From Chloroflexota bacterium (GTDB taxonomy: Bacteria; Chloroflexota; Limnocylindria; Limnocylindrales; CSP1-4): DNA of 10,232 nt. The notes beneath the pieces were generated by a model. It saw nothing but the letters and a program-made list of their open reading frames with translations, ran no database searches and was not told the origin of the DNA. Below are positions 1 to 5,682 of this stretch, piece after piece. The stretch spans positions 1-10,232 of the forward strand of contig JANYAA010000189.1 of assembly GCA_025355255.1 (NCBI GenBank). Direction: 5' to 3'. A program made the position numbers and the translations under genes. Positions within the stretch are counted from its first letter, which is position 1. Each line of letters begins with the position of its first letter.

Positions 1-232
1 GGCGCCGGGCCAGCAGGCCGCCGCCGCGGCGCTCCACTTCGCGACGCAGGCTGCGGGCTCGCTTGTGGTGGCCATCGCCGGTGTCCCGCTCGTGGGGCTG
101 ACGGGCTCGGTGTCGCTCGTGCTGATTGCGGCAGCTGTGGCGTCGCCCATCGGGGCGGTGTTTGCACTGCGCTCCTGGCCCGCGCAGCCGGTGAACGCGC
201 CGACGATCCGGGTGGGGGCAGGCATCTCCTAG
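1..232 (+). CDS. C-terminal end of a membrane transporter, probably MFS type (partial)
   Basis: The frame is open from base 2 to a TAG stop at 230-232, giving 76 codons; the start lies outside the window. The visible residues form two hydrophobic stretches separated by a short turn (LVVAIAGVPLVGLTG, then VSLVLIAAAVASPIGAVFAL). A short polar tail follows that ends in RVGAGIS. Two closely spaced helices and a brief cytoplasmic tail fit the last two transmembrane segments of a 12-helix major facilitator transporter. Any polytopic transporter could end this way, so the family is an inference and the substrate cannot be read. The gene converges on the metallopeptidase gene across the gap that follows. 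Confidence 0.5.
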   Translation, partial: APGQQAAAAALHFATQAAGSLVVAIAGVPLVGLTGSVSLVLIAAAVASPIGAVFALRSWPAQPVNAPTIRVGAGIS

Positions 233-246
233 GGGGCGGTTGCGGG

Positions 247-270
247 GTCGTTCCAATGACGCGGAATGAC
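247..270 (+). terminator. Hairpin just after the transporter stop, possible terminator
   Basis: GTCGTTCC (247-254) pairs with GGAATGAC (263-270) over eight bases with one G-T pair and an eight-base loop, starting 15 bases after the TAG. No T-run follows, so intrinsic termination is uncertain. The same 24-base design recurs at 348-371. Confidence 0.3.
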
Positions 271-271
271 C

Positions 272-346
272 TGTGGGGAACGCCGGCGCTGGACCGCGGT
301 TGTCCACCGCGTGCACAAGCTGGCTGTGGGAAGGCGGTTATCCACA
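272..346. promoter_or_regulatory. Cluster of DnaA-box-like 9-mers
   Basis: TTATCCACA at 338-346 is a perfect match to the classical DnaA box. TTGTCCACC at 300-308 differs by one base from TTGTCCACA, a box form common in GC-rich bacteria. On the other strand, 272-280 (TGTGGGGAA read on plus) has two differences from TGTGGATAA, and 325-333 has three or four. The outer two lie at matching positions of the inverted-repeat arms. No dnaA, dnaN or AT-rich unwinding region is in the window, so an origin is not supported. A DnaA-titration site or chance remain possible. Confidence 0.3.
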
Positions 347-386
347 AGTGGTTCCGCTTCGCTGGAACGACGCAGATTCCGCCCCG

Positions 387-405
387 GGAGGAGATCCCCG
401 CCTCC
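387..405 (-). terminator. Hairpin after the metallopeptidase stop, possible terminator
   Basis: GGAGG (387-391) pairs with CCTCC (401-405) with a nine-base loop. It lies directly downstream, on the minus strand, of the stop codon at 406-408. There is no T-run, so this is a weak candidate. Confidence 0.25.
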
Positions 406-1191
406 TCAGTCCAGCGCGGCGTGGAGCTCCGGGCCGTGGCGCTTGAGCCAGCGACGCCAGACGGCGTAGTCGGGAACGCGTGTCTCCAGCAGCTCCCAGA
501 AGCGCGCGCTGTGGCCGAAGACGCGCAGGTGGCACAGCTCGTGGACGGCGACCGCCTCGAGGGCCGCCGGCGGCGCCAGGATCAGCCGCCAGCAGAACGA
601 CAGGGCGCCCTGCCGCGAGCAGGAGCCCCAGCGCGACGTGGTGTCGCGGATCGTGATGGACGCGGGCGCGACGCCAAGCAGCGGCGCATGCCGATTGACT
701 GCGGCTTCCAGCACGAGGCGGGCGCGGGCGTGGAACCAGGCGTCGAGGATGTCGGCCGTTGGCCGGGCATCGCGGGCAGCGCGTTCAATCAGGAGTTCGT
801 CCTCGGCCTCGCCGCCCACGCGTGAGACGCGGCTGGCGCGTGTGCCTGTGGGCGCGGCCACGACGCGGACCCGGTGCGGAACCCCCAGATACGGGACGAG
901 GCGGCCCTCATCGAGGGGCGGGCGGCTGTCGAGACGGGTCGCCGTTGCCTCGTGGCGCGCGAGGTGGCGGCGGATCCAAGGCTCGCGCTCGTCGAGGAAA
1001 TCGCGGACGAGCGTGTCGGTGATGGCCGCGGCACGGCCGCGGGTTGTCGCAGGCACGGTCACCACCACGCCGCGATCCGGGTGGATTGTGACGCGGAGAC
1101 GTCGAGCGGCAGGCGAGCGGCGCAGGATGTACGCAAGCGGCCCACTCGACAGTCGGGCGACCTCCTCGGTCTCGACCGGCCTCGAAGCCAC
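406..1191 (-). CDS. YgjP-type (M48-like, DUF45) zinc metallopeptidase
   Basis: This 261-residue protein carries the zinc-protease signature HELCH at residues 217-221, with a third candidate ligand, His227, in the following HLRVFGHSARFW. Upstream is TSRWGSCS at 185-192, a block characteristic of the YgjP/DUF45 family. The N-terminal part (YILRRSPAARRLRVTIHP, from residue 21) matches the beta-rich start of that family, and the length is near its usual 230-260. His217 and His221 should bind zinc and Glu218 should be the catalytic base. The protein is probably cytoplasmic, because no signal peptide is seen. Members of this family have poorly known substrates. The GTG start lies 18 bases after the aminotransferase stop with only a weak ribosome site, so it is probably the last gene of the aminomutase operon. 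A functional link to the pathway is not evident. Confidence 0.88.
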   Translation of the reverse strand: MASRPVETEEVARLSSGPLAYILRRSPAARRLRVTIHPDRGVVVTVPATTRGRAAAITDTLVRDFLDEREPWIRRHLARHEATATRLDSRPPLDEGRLVPYLGVPHRVRVVAAPTGTRASRVSRVGGEAEDELLIERAARDARPTADILDAWFHARARLVLEAAVNRHAPLLGVAPASITIRDTTSRWGSCSRQGALSFCWRLILAPPAALEAVAVHELCHLRVFGHSARFWELLETRVPDYAVWRRWLKRHGPELHAALD

Positions 1192-1209
1192 GTGAGGTGT
1201 TCCCGCTGC

Positions 1210-2553
1210 TCAGCGACCGAGAGCTGCCAGCTCGTCCTTGCCCTTCAAGAACCAGCCTCGCATGGCCTCGACCAAGTCGTCGATATCGCGTTCGGTCATC
1301 GCAGTTGAGATCGCGGCCGTCCCGGTGTTGATCATGAGGAACCCCTCGCCGAGCAGGTGCTCGAGCAGCGAGCGCACGAGCGTGGACTCCTCCGGGCCCA
1401 TAAAGGCTTCGCGGTAGTTGCGCGGCTGCTGTGCCTTCATGTGGACGCGGAGCATCGATCCCCCGCCCGTGACACAGGCCGCCGCCCCACTGTCGCGGAT
1501 GGCCTCCGCGATGCCCGTCCGGGCTCGATCTGCAAGCTGGTTCACCCGGGCGACTGCCTCCCGATCGAACAGCTCCATCGAGGCCAGACCTGCGGTCATG
1601 GTGACGGGGTTGGCCGAGAAGGTGCCGGAGAGTGGAAAACGGACCCGCGCCGCCAGGGGATCCATGACATCCATGACCTCCCGCCGACCGGCCAGCGCCC
1701 CCACCGGGAAGCCGCCGCCGATGATCTTCCCCATCGCGGTCAGGTCGGGCTGCACGTCGTACCACTCCTGCGCGCCGCCATACCCGGAGCGAAAGGTGAT
1801 GACCTCGTCAAACACAAGCAGTGTGCCGTGGCGCTGCGTCCAGTCGCGGAGGGCGCTGATGAACTCGCTGGTCGCCGGCACAAGCCCGGCTCGATGCGGA
1901 AGCGGATCGACGAGGACGCAGGCCAGCTCGTCCTTGTGGTGGTCGAGGATCGCGAGGGCGGCCTCGGGGTCGTTGAACGGGATCACCACCACGTCATCGA
2001 GGACACCTGTTGGAGTGCCCTCCGCGACAGGCACGCTGAGCGGGCTGGCAGGGTCGCCCCAGTTGGCGGGCTTGGCCGTCTGGCTGACCTCGACGAAGTC
2101 GTACAGGCCGTGGTACGCCCCTTCAACCTTGGCGATCTTGGCTCGTCCGGTAAAGGCGCGCGCCGCCTTGACGCAGCACATGACCGCCTCGGTGCCCGAG
2201 TTGACGAACCGGACCATCTCGAAGCCTGAGTTCCGGCTGCACAGGTGCTCGGCGTAGCGCACCTCGATCTCGGTCGCCAGAGCGAAGGCGCTGCCCTTCG
2301 CGAGCTGCTCGGTGACCGCCGCCACGATCGCCGGGTGCGCATGCCCGTGGATGAGCGACGTCATGTTGTTGGAGAAGTCGATGCGGGTCACGCCCTCGAT
2401 ATCGGTGACGCGGGCGCCCTTGCCGTATGCGGCATAGATCGGATGGGGGCTGCGCAGCACGGTGTTGCGGCTCACACCCCCGGGCATGAGCCGCTTGGCC
2501 GTCTCGTAGAGCGCTTCGCTCCGCGACGCCGGGCGACCGGGTTCGGCGGTCAT
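1210..2553 (-). CDS. Class III PLP aminotransferase, glutamate-1-semialdehyde aminomutase-like
   Basis: This complete 447-residue fold-type I PLP enzyme contains NSGTEAVM (118-125) for phosphate binding, AYHG (146-149) to stack on the cofactor, and VFDEV (247-251) with Asp249 for the pyridine nitrogen. Lys276 in AMGKIIGGGFPVGA is the Schiff-base lysine, followed by SGTFSANP (309-316). These blocks place it in the glutamate-1-semialdehyde aminomutase/aminotransferase group. That group also includes beta-amino-acid aminotransferases with a similar N-terminal PGG-(N/V)-(S/T)-R segment (here PGGVSR, 24-29). No other heme-synthesis gene is nearby, so the role is unlikely to be heme precursor formation. 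Its ATG overlaps the aminomutase stop (ATGA, 2550-2553) and has no clear ribosome site, which implies translational coupling. I infer that it removes or moves the amino group of the aminomutase product; the substrate is unknown. Confidence 0.88.
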   Translation of the reverse strand: MTAEPGRPASRSEALYETAKRLMPGGVSRNTVLRSPHPIYAAYGKGARVTDIEGVTRIDFSNNMTSLIHGHAHPAIVAAVTEQLAKGSAFALATEIEVRYAEHLCSRNSGFEMVRFVNSGTEAVMCCVKAARAFTGRAKIAKVEGAYHGLYDFVEVSQTAKPANWGDPASPLSVPVAEGTPTGVLDDVVVIPFNDPEAALAILDHHKDELACVLVDPLPHRAGLVPATSEFISALRDWTQRHGTLLVFDEVITFRSGYGGAQEWYDVQPDLTAMGKIIGGGFPVGALAGRREVMDVMDPLAARVRFPLSGTFSANPVTMTAGLASMELFDREAVARVNQLADRARTGIAEAIRDSGAAACVTGGGSMLRVHMKAQQPRNYREAFMGPEESTLVRSLLEHLLGEGFLMINTGTAAISTAMTERDIDDLVEAMRGWFLKGKDELAALGR

Positions 2554-4004
2554 CTGGTCGTCACGGCTGCCACGGCTGCCCCGGCTGCCTTCCGGGCATG
2601 CTCAACCCGCTCGTAGTCGAACAGACCGGCCTCGTCGAAGATCACCCGGTCGGCATAGTCGTCGAACCAGATTGCCGCCGGGTTGCGGCCCACGATGCAG
2701 ACCTTGCCCCGGCTGCGCGCGTCGCCCGCGTTGCGCAGGATCTTGAAGATGACGACCCCGTTTTCGGTGCCCGGAACGCCGGGGATGGGCTCGTTCGTGA
2801 CGGCTGCCACCTCGGTCTTGCCCCGGTAGTGGGTGATCGAGAGCCGCGCGTGCGTCTCGACGCCGGAGAGGCCCTTCTGCGATTCGTTCAGGGTCATCCA
2901 GGCCGTCTCGATCGGCACGTTGAAGGCACGGTAGGCGATGATGTCCCGCCCGCAGAAGAAGTAGTGGTTCTCGGCTCCGATCCACTTGATGGCGCGCTGC
3001 AGGATCCGCAGCGCATCCGGATCGTCGTTGATGCCCCTGATGATCGGCGACTGGTTCTCCACCCGCACCCAGCCCCGCGACAGGATCCCCCGCATGGCCC
3101 GGTAGGTCCGCTCGTTCCACACGGGCGCCCCGTTGGGGCCGCGGACGTAGTCCCCGTCAGCGCCCTTCTGGAGGAACTCGTCCGGGTGCTCGAAGTGCAC
3201 GACGATCCTGAGGCCGACGTCCGGGTAGGCCGCATGGAAGGCGTCGAGCATGGAGAGGAAGGCGTCGTCAAAGCGATCGGGGTAGAACGCCATCTCCTTG
3301 GTCCCAATGCGGATCGCCTCGATGCCCGCCTCCGCGAGGGCCGACAGCCAGGCCGCGATCTTGCTGTTCGGGAGCACCATCGGATCGCCGCCGGAGAGCA
3401 GGATCTCCCGCAGCTTCTCCCGGCCGGACGCGGGATGATGTCCCCCGTTCTGCTCGACGAGCTGGTTGTGGGACCTGATGTAGTCGGTGACCTCAAGGAT
3501 TTGGGCGAGGCCCTTGCGGGCGACCGTGCCGTCGCCGCGCTCAACCTCCTTGCGGGCGATCAACTCCTCCCGATAGCAGAAGCGGCAGTGAGCCGAGCAC
3601 GTCGAGGCCACGTACAGGAGGCCCATCTCGTACTTGTGCAGCAACCCCTCCACGGGGCTGAAGTCCATCTGGTGCCCCGGGTCCTCGGCACCGCCCAAGT
3701 CGGCCGTCTCGGCTGGGCGCGCCTTGACCAGCCGCTGCAGGGCCGGGCTGTGCTTGGCCATCTCAAAGTAATGCCGTGTGACCTTGACGGGCATACGGGC
3801 TTCGACGTCCCGGGGGGTGCCCTTCAGCAGCCGCAGGGCCGCGAGCTCGTCTGCGGTGTAGAAGCCCCGCATGTCCTCCGGCTCCCGGCCCTCGAAGAAC
3901 GGGGCGAGGCCGTTGATGGTCTCCCGCTCGTACCTGGGGCTCTCAACCGTGTCGAGGAACGCCTGTTCCTTGGCCGTGGGCACGTATTCCGTCGTTGCGC
4001 TCAT
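2550..4004 (-). CDS. KamA-family radical SAM / PLP amino-acid 2,3-aminomutase
   Basis: From the chosen ATG the protein has 484 residues. It carries the radical SAM cluster motif CSAHCRFC with Cys136, Cys140 and Cys143, which bind the 4Fe-4S cluster that cleaves SAM. LLSGGDP (202-208) is the glycine-rich SAM-binding strand typical of lysine 2,3-aminomutases. RGKTE (394-398) gives Lys396 as the likely PLP lysine. The family moves an alpha-amino group to the beta carbon. Clostridial lysine 2,3-aminomutase has DAPGGGGK here, with a substrate-binding Asp seven residues before the lysine; this protein has THYRGK instead, so lysine is not assured as substrate. An upstream in-frame GTG at 4053-4055 would add 17 residues. 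I prefer the ATG at 4002-4004 because GGTGGAG (4008-4014) lies three bases upstream of it, while the GTG lies inside the operator/promoter region. Confidence 0.87.
   Translation of the reverse strand: MSATTEYVPTAKEQAFLDTVESPRYERETINGLAPFFEGREPEDMRGFYTADELAALRLLKGTPRDVEARMPVKVTRHYFEMAKHSPALQRLVKARPAETADLGGAEDPGHQMDFSPVEGLLHKYEMGLLYVASTCSAHCRFCYREELIARKEVERGDGTVARKGLAQILEVTDYIRSHNQLVEQNGGHHPASGREKLREILLSGGDPMVLPNSKIAAWLSALAEAGIEAIRIGTKEMAFYPDRFDDAFLSMLDAFHAAYPDVGLRIVVHFEHPDEFLQKGADGDYVRGPNGAPVWNERTYRAMRGILSRGWVRVENQSPIIRGINDDPDALRILQRAIKWIGAENHYFFCGRDIIAYRAFNVPIETAWMTLNESQKGLSGVETHARLSITHYRGKTEVAAVTNEPIPGVPGTENGVVIFKILRNAGDARSRGKVCIVGRNPAAIWFDDYADRVIFDEAGLFDYERVEHARKAAGAAVAAVTTR
2563..2589. repeat. 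Three tandem 9-base copies in the 3' end of the aminomutase gene
   Basis: The plus strand reads ACGGCTGCC, ACGGCTGCC, CCGGCTGCC. On the coding strand this gives the peptide triplets Ala-Ala-Gly, Ala-Ala-Val, Ala-Ala-Val just before the C-terminus. It looks like a replication-slippage tract that keeps the frame and lengthens a disordered tail. Confidence 0.7.
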
Positions 4005-4045
4005 CGTCTCCACCAGGCAGATTGCGGGATCACTCTCGGTCAGGC

Positions 4046-4069
4046 GAGTGTACACTCTTGAACATGTTC
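4046..4069. promoter_or_regulatory. Twin perfect palindromes, candidate operator between the regulator and aminomutase operon
   Basis: GAGTGTACACTC (4046-4057) and GAACATGTTC (4060-4069) are both perfect palindromes, with centres 13 bases apart. A further perfect inverted repeat, TCTTGAAC (4056-4063) with GTTCAAGA (4090-4097), spans the regulator promoter and touches its start codon. Divergently encoded RpiR-type regulators usually bind such dyads in the shared gap to control both themselves and the target operon. Binding here is inferred. Confidence 0.5.
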
Positions 4070-4074
4070 CGCAA
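4047..4074 (-). promoter_or_regulatory. Candidate promoter of the aminomutase operon
   Basis: On the minus strand TTGCGG (4074-4069) is followed by 16 bases and then TACACT (4052-4047), a fair -35/-10 pair. Transcription would start near 4040, leaving about 36 bases of leader with the GGTGGAG ribosome site before the ATG at 4004. The -10 lies inside palindrome GAGTGTACACTC, a geometry that suits repression. Confidence 0.4.
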
Positions 4075-4086
4075 GGCTTGTAACAG
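4058..4086 (+). promoter_or_regulatory. Candidate promoter of the RpiR-type regulator
   Basis: TTGAAC (4058-4063) and TAACAG (4081-4086) are separated by 17 bases. The -10 is weak (three of six consensus bases) and ends ten bases before the ATG, leaving almost no leader, which fits the absence of a ribosome site. The -35 overlaps palindrome GAACATGTTC, suggesting autoregulation. Confidence 0.35.
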
Positions 4087-4096
4087 ATAGTTCAAG

Positions 4097-4945
4097 ATGG
4101 CCCGCTTACCCCTCGCCCAGATCATCGCCTCCGCGGCCGAGCGACTCACCCCCACCGAGCGGCGCATCGCCGAGGCGGTGCTCGACGACGCCACGCTCGT
4201 TGCGTTTGGGACGGTGTCGGACCTGGCCAACGCGATCGGCACGAGTCGCCCCTCGATCGTCCGCTTCGCAACCAAGCTCGGCTTCGCTGGCTACCCCGAT
4301 TTCCAGGAACACGCTCGCCTTGGGCTCTCGCTCCAGCTTGCCCGCCCCAGCGATCGCATCCGGCGCGAACGCGGGCAGGCCGTCCCGGTCAAGTCGGCGG
4401 TGGAGCGTGCGATCGGATCCGCCTTCGAGGCGGCTGAGGGTGGGCGCCTTGCCGCGTTTGCCCAGGCGATCGCGAACGCGCGGACCGTCTGGATCGCCTC
4501 CGGGGAGTCCTCCCGGGCAGGGGCCGACACCTTGTTCAGCGGTCTCGGCATGATCCGGGCCGGCGTGCGGCTTCTTGACGACCGAACGCTCGGGCGGGAC
4601 CTGGCCGATTCCGGGCCGGGGGATGTCGCGATCGTGTTCGCCTTCTTCCGCTACCGCCGCTCGGCGATCACCGCCGCCCGGGTCTTGGCGGGATCCGGCG
4701 CGGAGCTCATCGCCATTACCGACGGGGCGCTCTCCCCGCTCGCAGGGATGACCGGGTCATGCCTCAATCTCTACGTGCCCGCCATCGGCCCCTTCGACAG
4801 CTCCCTCCCGGCCGTCGCCATGGCCGAACTCCTGGTGGCCGAGGTGGCCAGCCAGCTGCGTGGCGTGGTCACTGATCGGATCGACCGCACCGAGAAGCTG
4901 TGGGCGGCGACCCAGACGTTCTACACCGAGAACGGGGCGTCCTGA
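4097..4945 (+). CDS. MurR/RpiR-family transcriptional regulator (HTH plus SIS domain)
   Basis: This 282-residue protein has the usual two-domain layout. Residues 1-77 form the HTH_6 domain, with LTPTERRIAEAVL at 17-29 and a helix-turn-helix around TVSDLANAIGTSRPSIVRF (39-57), followed by KLGFAGYPDFQ. Residues about 120-255 form a SIS domain, with VWIASGESSRAGAD (131-144) and a second half containing GAELIAITDGALSPLA (201-216). The position where phosphosugar-binding SIS domains usually have an S-x-S-G-x-T loop reads FAFFRYRRSA (181-190), so the effector is probably not bound in the standard way. It is divergent from the aminomutase operon across a gap with palindromes, so it most likely controls that operon and itself. 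Whether it represses or activates cannot be read. Confidence 0.9.
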   Translation: MARLPLAQIIASAAERLTPTERRIAEAVLDDATLVAFGTVSDLANAIGTSRPSIVRFATKLGFAGYPDFQEHARLGLSLQLARPSDRIRRERGQAVPVKSAVERAIGSAFEAAEGGRLAAFAQAIANARTVWIASGESSRAGADTLFSGLGMIRAGVRLLDDRTLGRDLADSGPGDVAIVFAFFRYRRSAITAARVLAGSGAELIAITDGALSPLAGMTGSCLNLYVPAIGPFDSSLPAVAMAELLVAEVASQLRGVVTDRIDRTEKLWAATQTFYTENGAS

Positions 4946-4953
4946 GGTCGCTC

Positions 4954-4979
4954 ACGCCGCGGCCCTTGACTTGCGGCGT
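4954..4979 (+). terminator. Hairpin after the regulator gene, possible terminator
   Basis: ACGCCGC (4954-4960) pairs perfectly with GCGGCGT (4973-4979) around a 12-base loop, beginning eight bases after the stop codon. Only a short T pair follows, so termination strength is doubtful. Confidence 0.35.
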
Positions 4980-5000
4980 TCATCGAGCCATACCGCGGGC

Positions 5001-5450
5001 ATGGTGAGGTCTACGCTTTCGCTCGCCCTTGGCGTCCTGATCGCCGCATGCTCGCCGCCCCCAGCTGGTCAACTCTGGAAGACGACGCTGCCCAACAGCG
5101 AGGCGGGTGGCTTGCCTGTCGTTCTGCGGGACGAAACCGGACTCGTCACCAGCATCGAGCCATTGGCGCTCGACCCCTCACAGGTGAGCAGCGTGCCCGC
5201 CGTTCAGGCCGACCCGAACGATCCGAGCGCGCTGCTCGTCACGTGGCTTGGCCGGTGCGATACCGACGCGGAGCTTGGTCTCAAGCGGAGCCATCGAGGC
5301 ACTGGCCAGTACGAGCTGAACGTCTCGCCCGGGTCGCCAAGCGGGCTCGGTGGCGGCTGCGCCCCGGTCGCCGTGGGTCGCGGCATTCGGGTCCGTACAT
5401 CGAGCGCCGTTCCTGTCGGCTCGATCGTCGTCAACGGCGCAGGTCCCTGA
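5001..5450 (+). CDS. Small predicted lipoprotein of unknown function
   Basis: The protein has 149 residues. A short basic start (MVR) is followed by a hydrophobic stretch and the lipobox LIAAC, with Cys17 as the lipidated residue, so a mature protein of about 133 residues should be anchored outside the cytoplasmic membrane. The mature part is rich in Pro, Gly, Val and Ser with no further hydrophobic helix, and has two cysteines (Cys86 and Cys120) that could form a disulfide. I recognise no domain. The frame is open upstream of the ATG back into the regulator gene; I chose the ATG at 5001 because it places the lipobox correctly. No clear ribosome site is seen, and the GTG at 5004 is an alternative. 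It stands alone between the regulator and the tRNA. Confidence 0.65.
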   Translation: MVRSTLSLALGVLIAACSPPPAGQLWKTTLPNSEAGGLPVVLRDETGLVTSIEPLALDPSQVSSVPAVQADPNDPSALLVTWLGRCDTDAELGLKRSHRGTGQYELNVSPGSPSGLGGGCAPVAVGRGIRVRTSSAVPVGSIVVNGAGP

Positions 5451-5459
5451 GTCCTCGGG

Positions 5460-5489
5460 TTCGGCGCAACGGCGCGACCTTGCTATACT
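5460..5489 (+). promoter_or_regulatory. Promoter of the tRNA-Ala gene
   Basis: TATACT (5484-5489), preceded by TG and one base, forms an extended -10 box. TTCGGC (5460-5465) lies 18 bases upstream as a weak -35. Transcription would begin near 5496, a few bases before the mature tRNA 5' end at 5504. Confidence 0.6.
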
Positions 5490-5503
5490 GCCGTCTCCGG
5501 CGT

Positions 5504-5579
5504 GGGGCTATAGCTCAGCTGGGAGAGCGTCTGAATGGCATTCAGAAGGTCAAGGGTTCGAACCCCTTTAGCTCCACCA
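5504..5579 (+). tRNA. tRNA-Ala (anticodon GGC)
   Basis: The 76 bases fold as a full cloverleaf. The acceptor GGGGCTA (5504-5510) pairs with TAGCTCC (5569-5575). The D stem is GCTC/GAGC, the anticodon stem is TCTGA/TCAGA with loop ATGGCAT, and the T stem AAGGG/CCCTT has loop TTCGAAC. The anticodon GGC (5537-5539) reads GCC. The third acceptor pair is G-U, the classical identity element of alanine tRNAs. The discriminator is A and CCA is encoded (5577-5579). Confidence 0.97.
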
Positions 5580-5603
5580 ACACCCCGCTAACGCCGATCA
5601 TCT

Positions 5604-5633
5604 GACCCCTCGCCGGGACCGGCGGGGGGTCTT
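5604..5633 (+). terminator. Strong hairpin terminator after the tRNA
   Basis: Bases 5604-5615 pair with 5620-5631 over 12 base pairs with one G-T pair and the four-base loop GGAC. A short CTT follows. Its position 25 bases after the tRNA and before leuS makes it the terminator of the tRNA transcript. Confidence 0.75.
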
Positions 5634-5643
5634 GCCACATCAA

Positions 5644-5678
5644 GCGGCCGATTGGGCCGCCGAGGTCCACGAGGTCCA
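5644..5678 (+). promoter_or_regulatory. leuS leader: small hairpin and duplicated ribosome-site 9-mer
   Basis: GCGGCC (5644-5649) pairs perfectly with GGCCGC (5655-5660) around a five-base loop. Immediately after it, CGAGGTCCA occurs twice in tandem (5661-5669 and 5670-5678). The second copy puts GAGG eight bases before the leuS GTG and so supports that start. The hairpin might affect initiation, but no T-box features are seen. Confidence 0.5.
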
Positions 5679-5682
5679 TACC

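Larger units (their letters stand above)
247..371. repeat. Imperfect inverted repeat with 38-base arms in a convergent gap
   Basis: Bases 247-284, compared by hand with the reverse complement of 334-371, agree at 28 of 38 positions without gaps, including the first nine bases GTCGTTCCA. Each arm contains its own dyad of the form GTCGTTCC-N8-GGAACGAC with one mismatch (247-270 and 348-371). A third hairpin lies near the centre: CGCGGT (295-300) pairs with ACCGCG (306-311). The element sits between two convergent genes. It could be a bidirectional terminator, a dispersed palindromic repeat, or a protein-binding site. Confidence 0.55.

Noticed and set aside
233..405. Chromosomal replication origin
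   Set aside because: Although DnaA-box-like 9-mers are present, there is no dnaA, dnaN, gyrB or rpmH gene nearby and no AT-rich unwinding region.
256..1308. Several plus-strand open frames opposite the metallopeptidase
   Set aside because: The minus-strand gene has a full HELCH zinc motif and TSRWGSCS block. The plus frames are biased-composition shadows.
1357..2257. Two overlapping plus-strand open frames of about 280-290 codons
   Set aside because: Both are antisense to the aminotransferase gene and have no family features or ribosome sites.
1210..2553. Assignment as hemL (heme biosynthesis glutamate-1-semialdehyde aminomutase)
   Set aside because: The fold and motifs are shared by the wider class III group. 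The gene is coupled to an aminomutase and no other heme gene is nearby, so a specific hemL call is not supported.
2598..4061. A 487-codon open frame on the plus strand
   Set aside because: It is antisense to the aminomutase gene, whose radical SAM and PLP motifs are clear. Its product is Arg/Val/Asp-rich with no recognisable domain, as expected for a shadow frame in GC-rich DNA.
5580..5682. T-box riboswitch upstream of leuS
   Set aside because: The stretch is too short. It lacks a stem I with a leucine specifier and the conserved antiterminator bulge, and its hairpin is better explained as the tRNA terminator.
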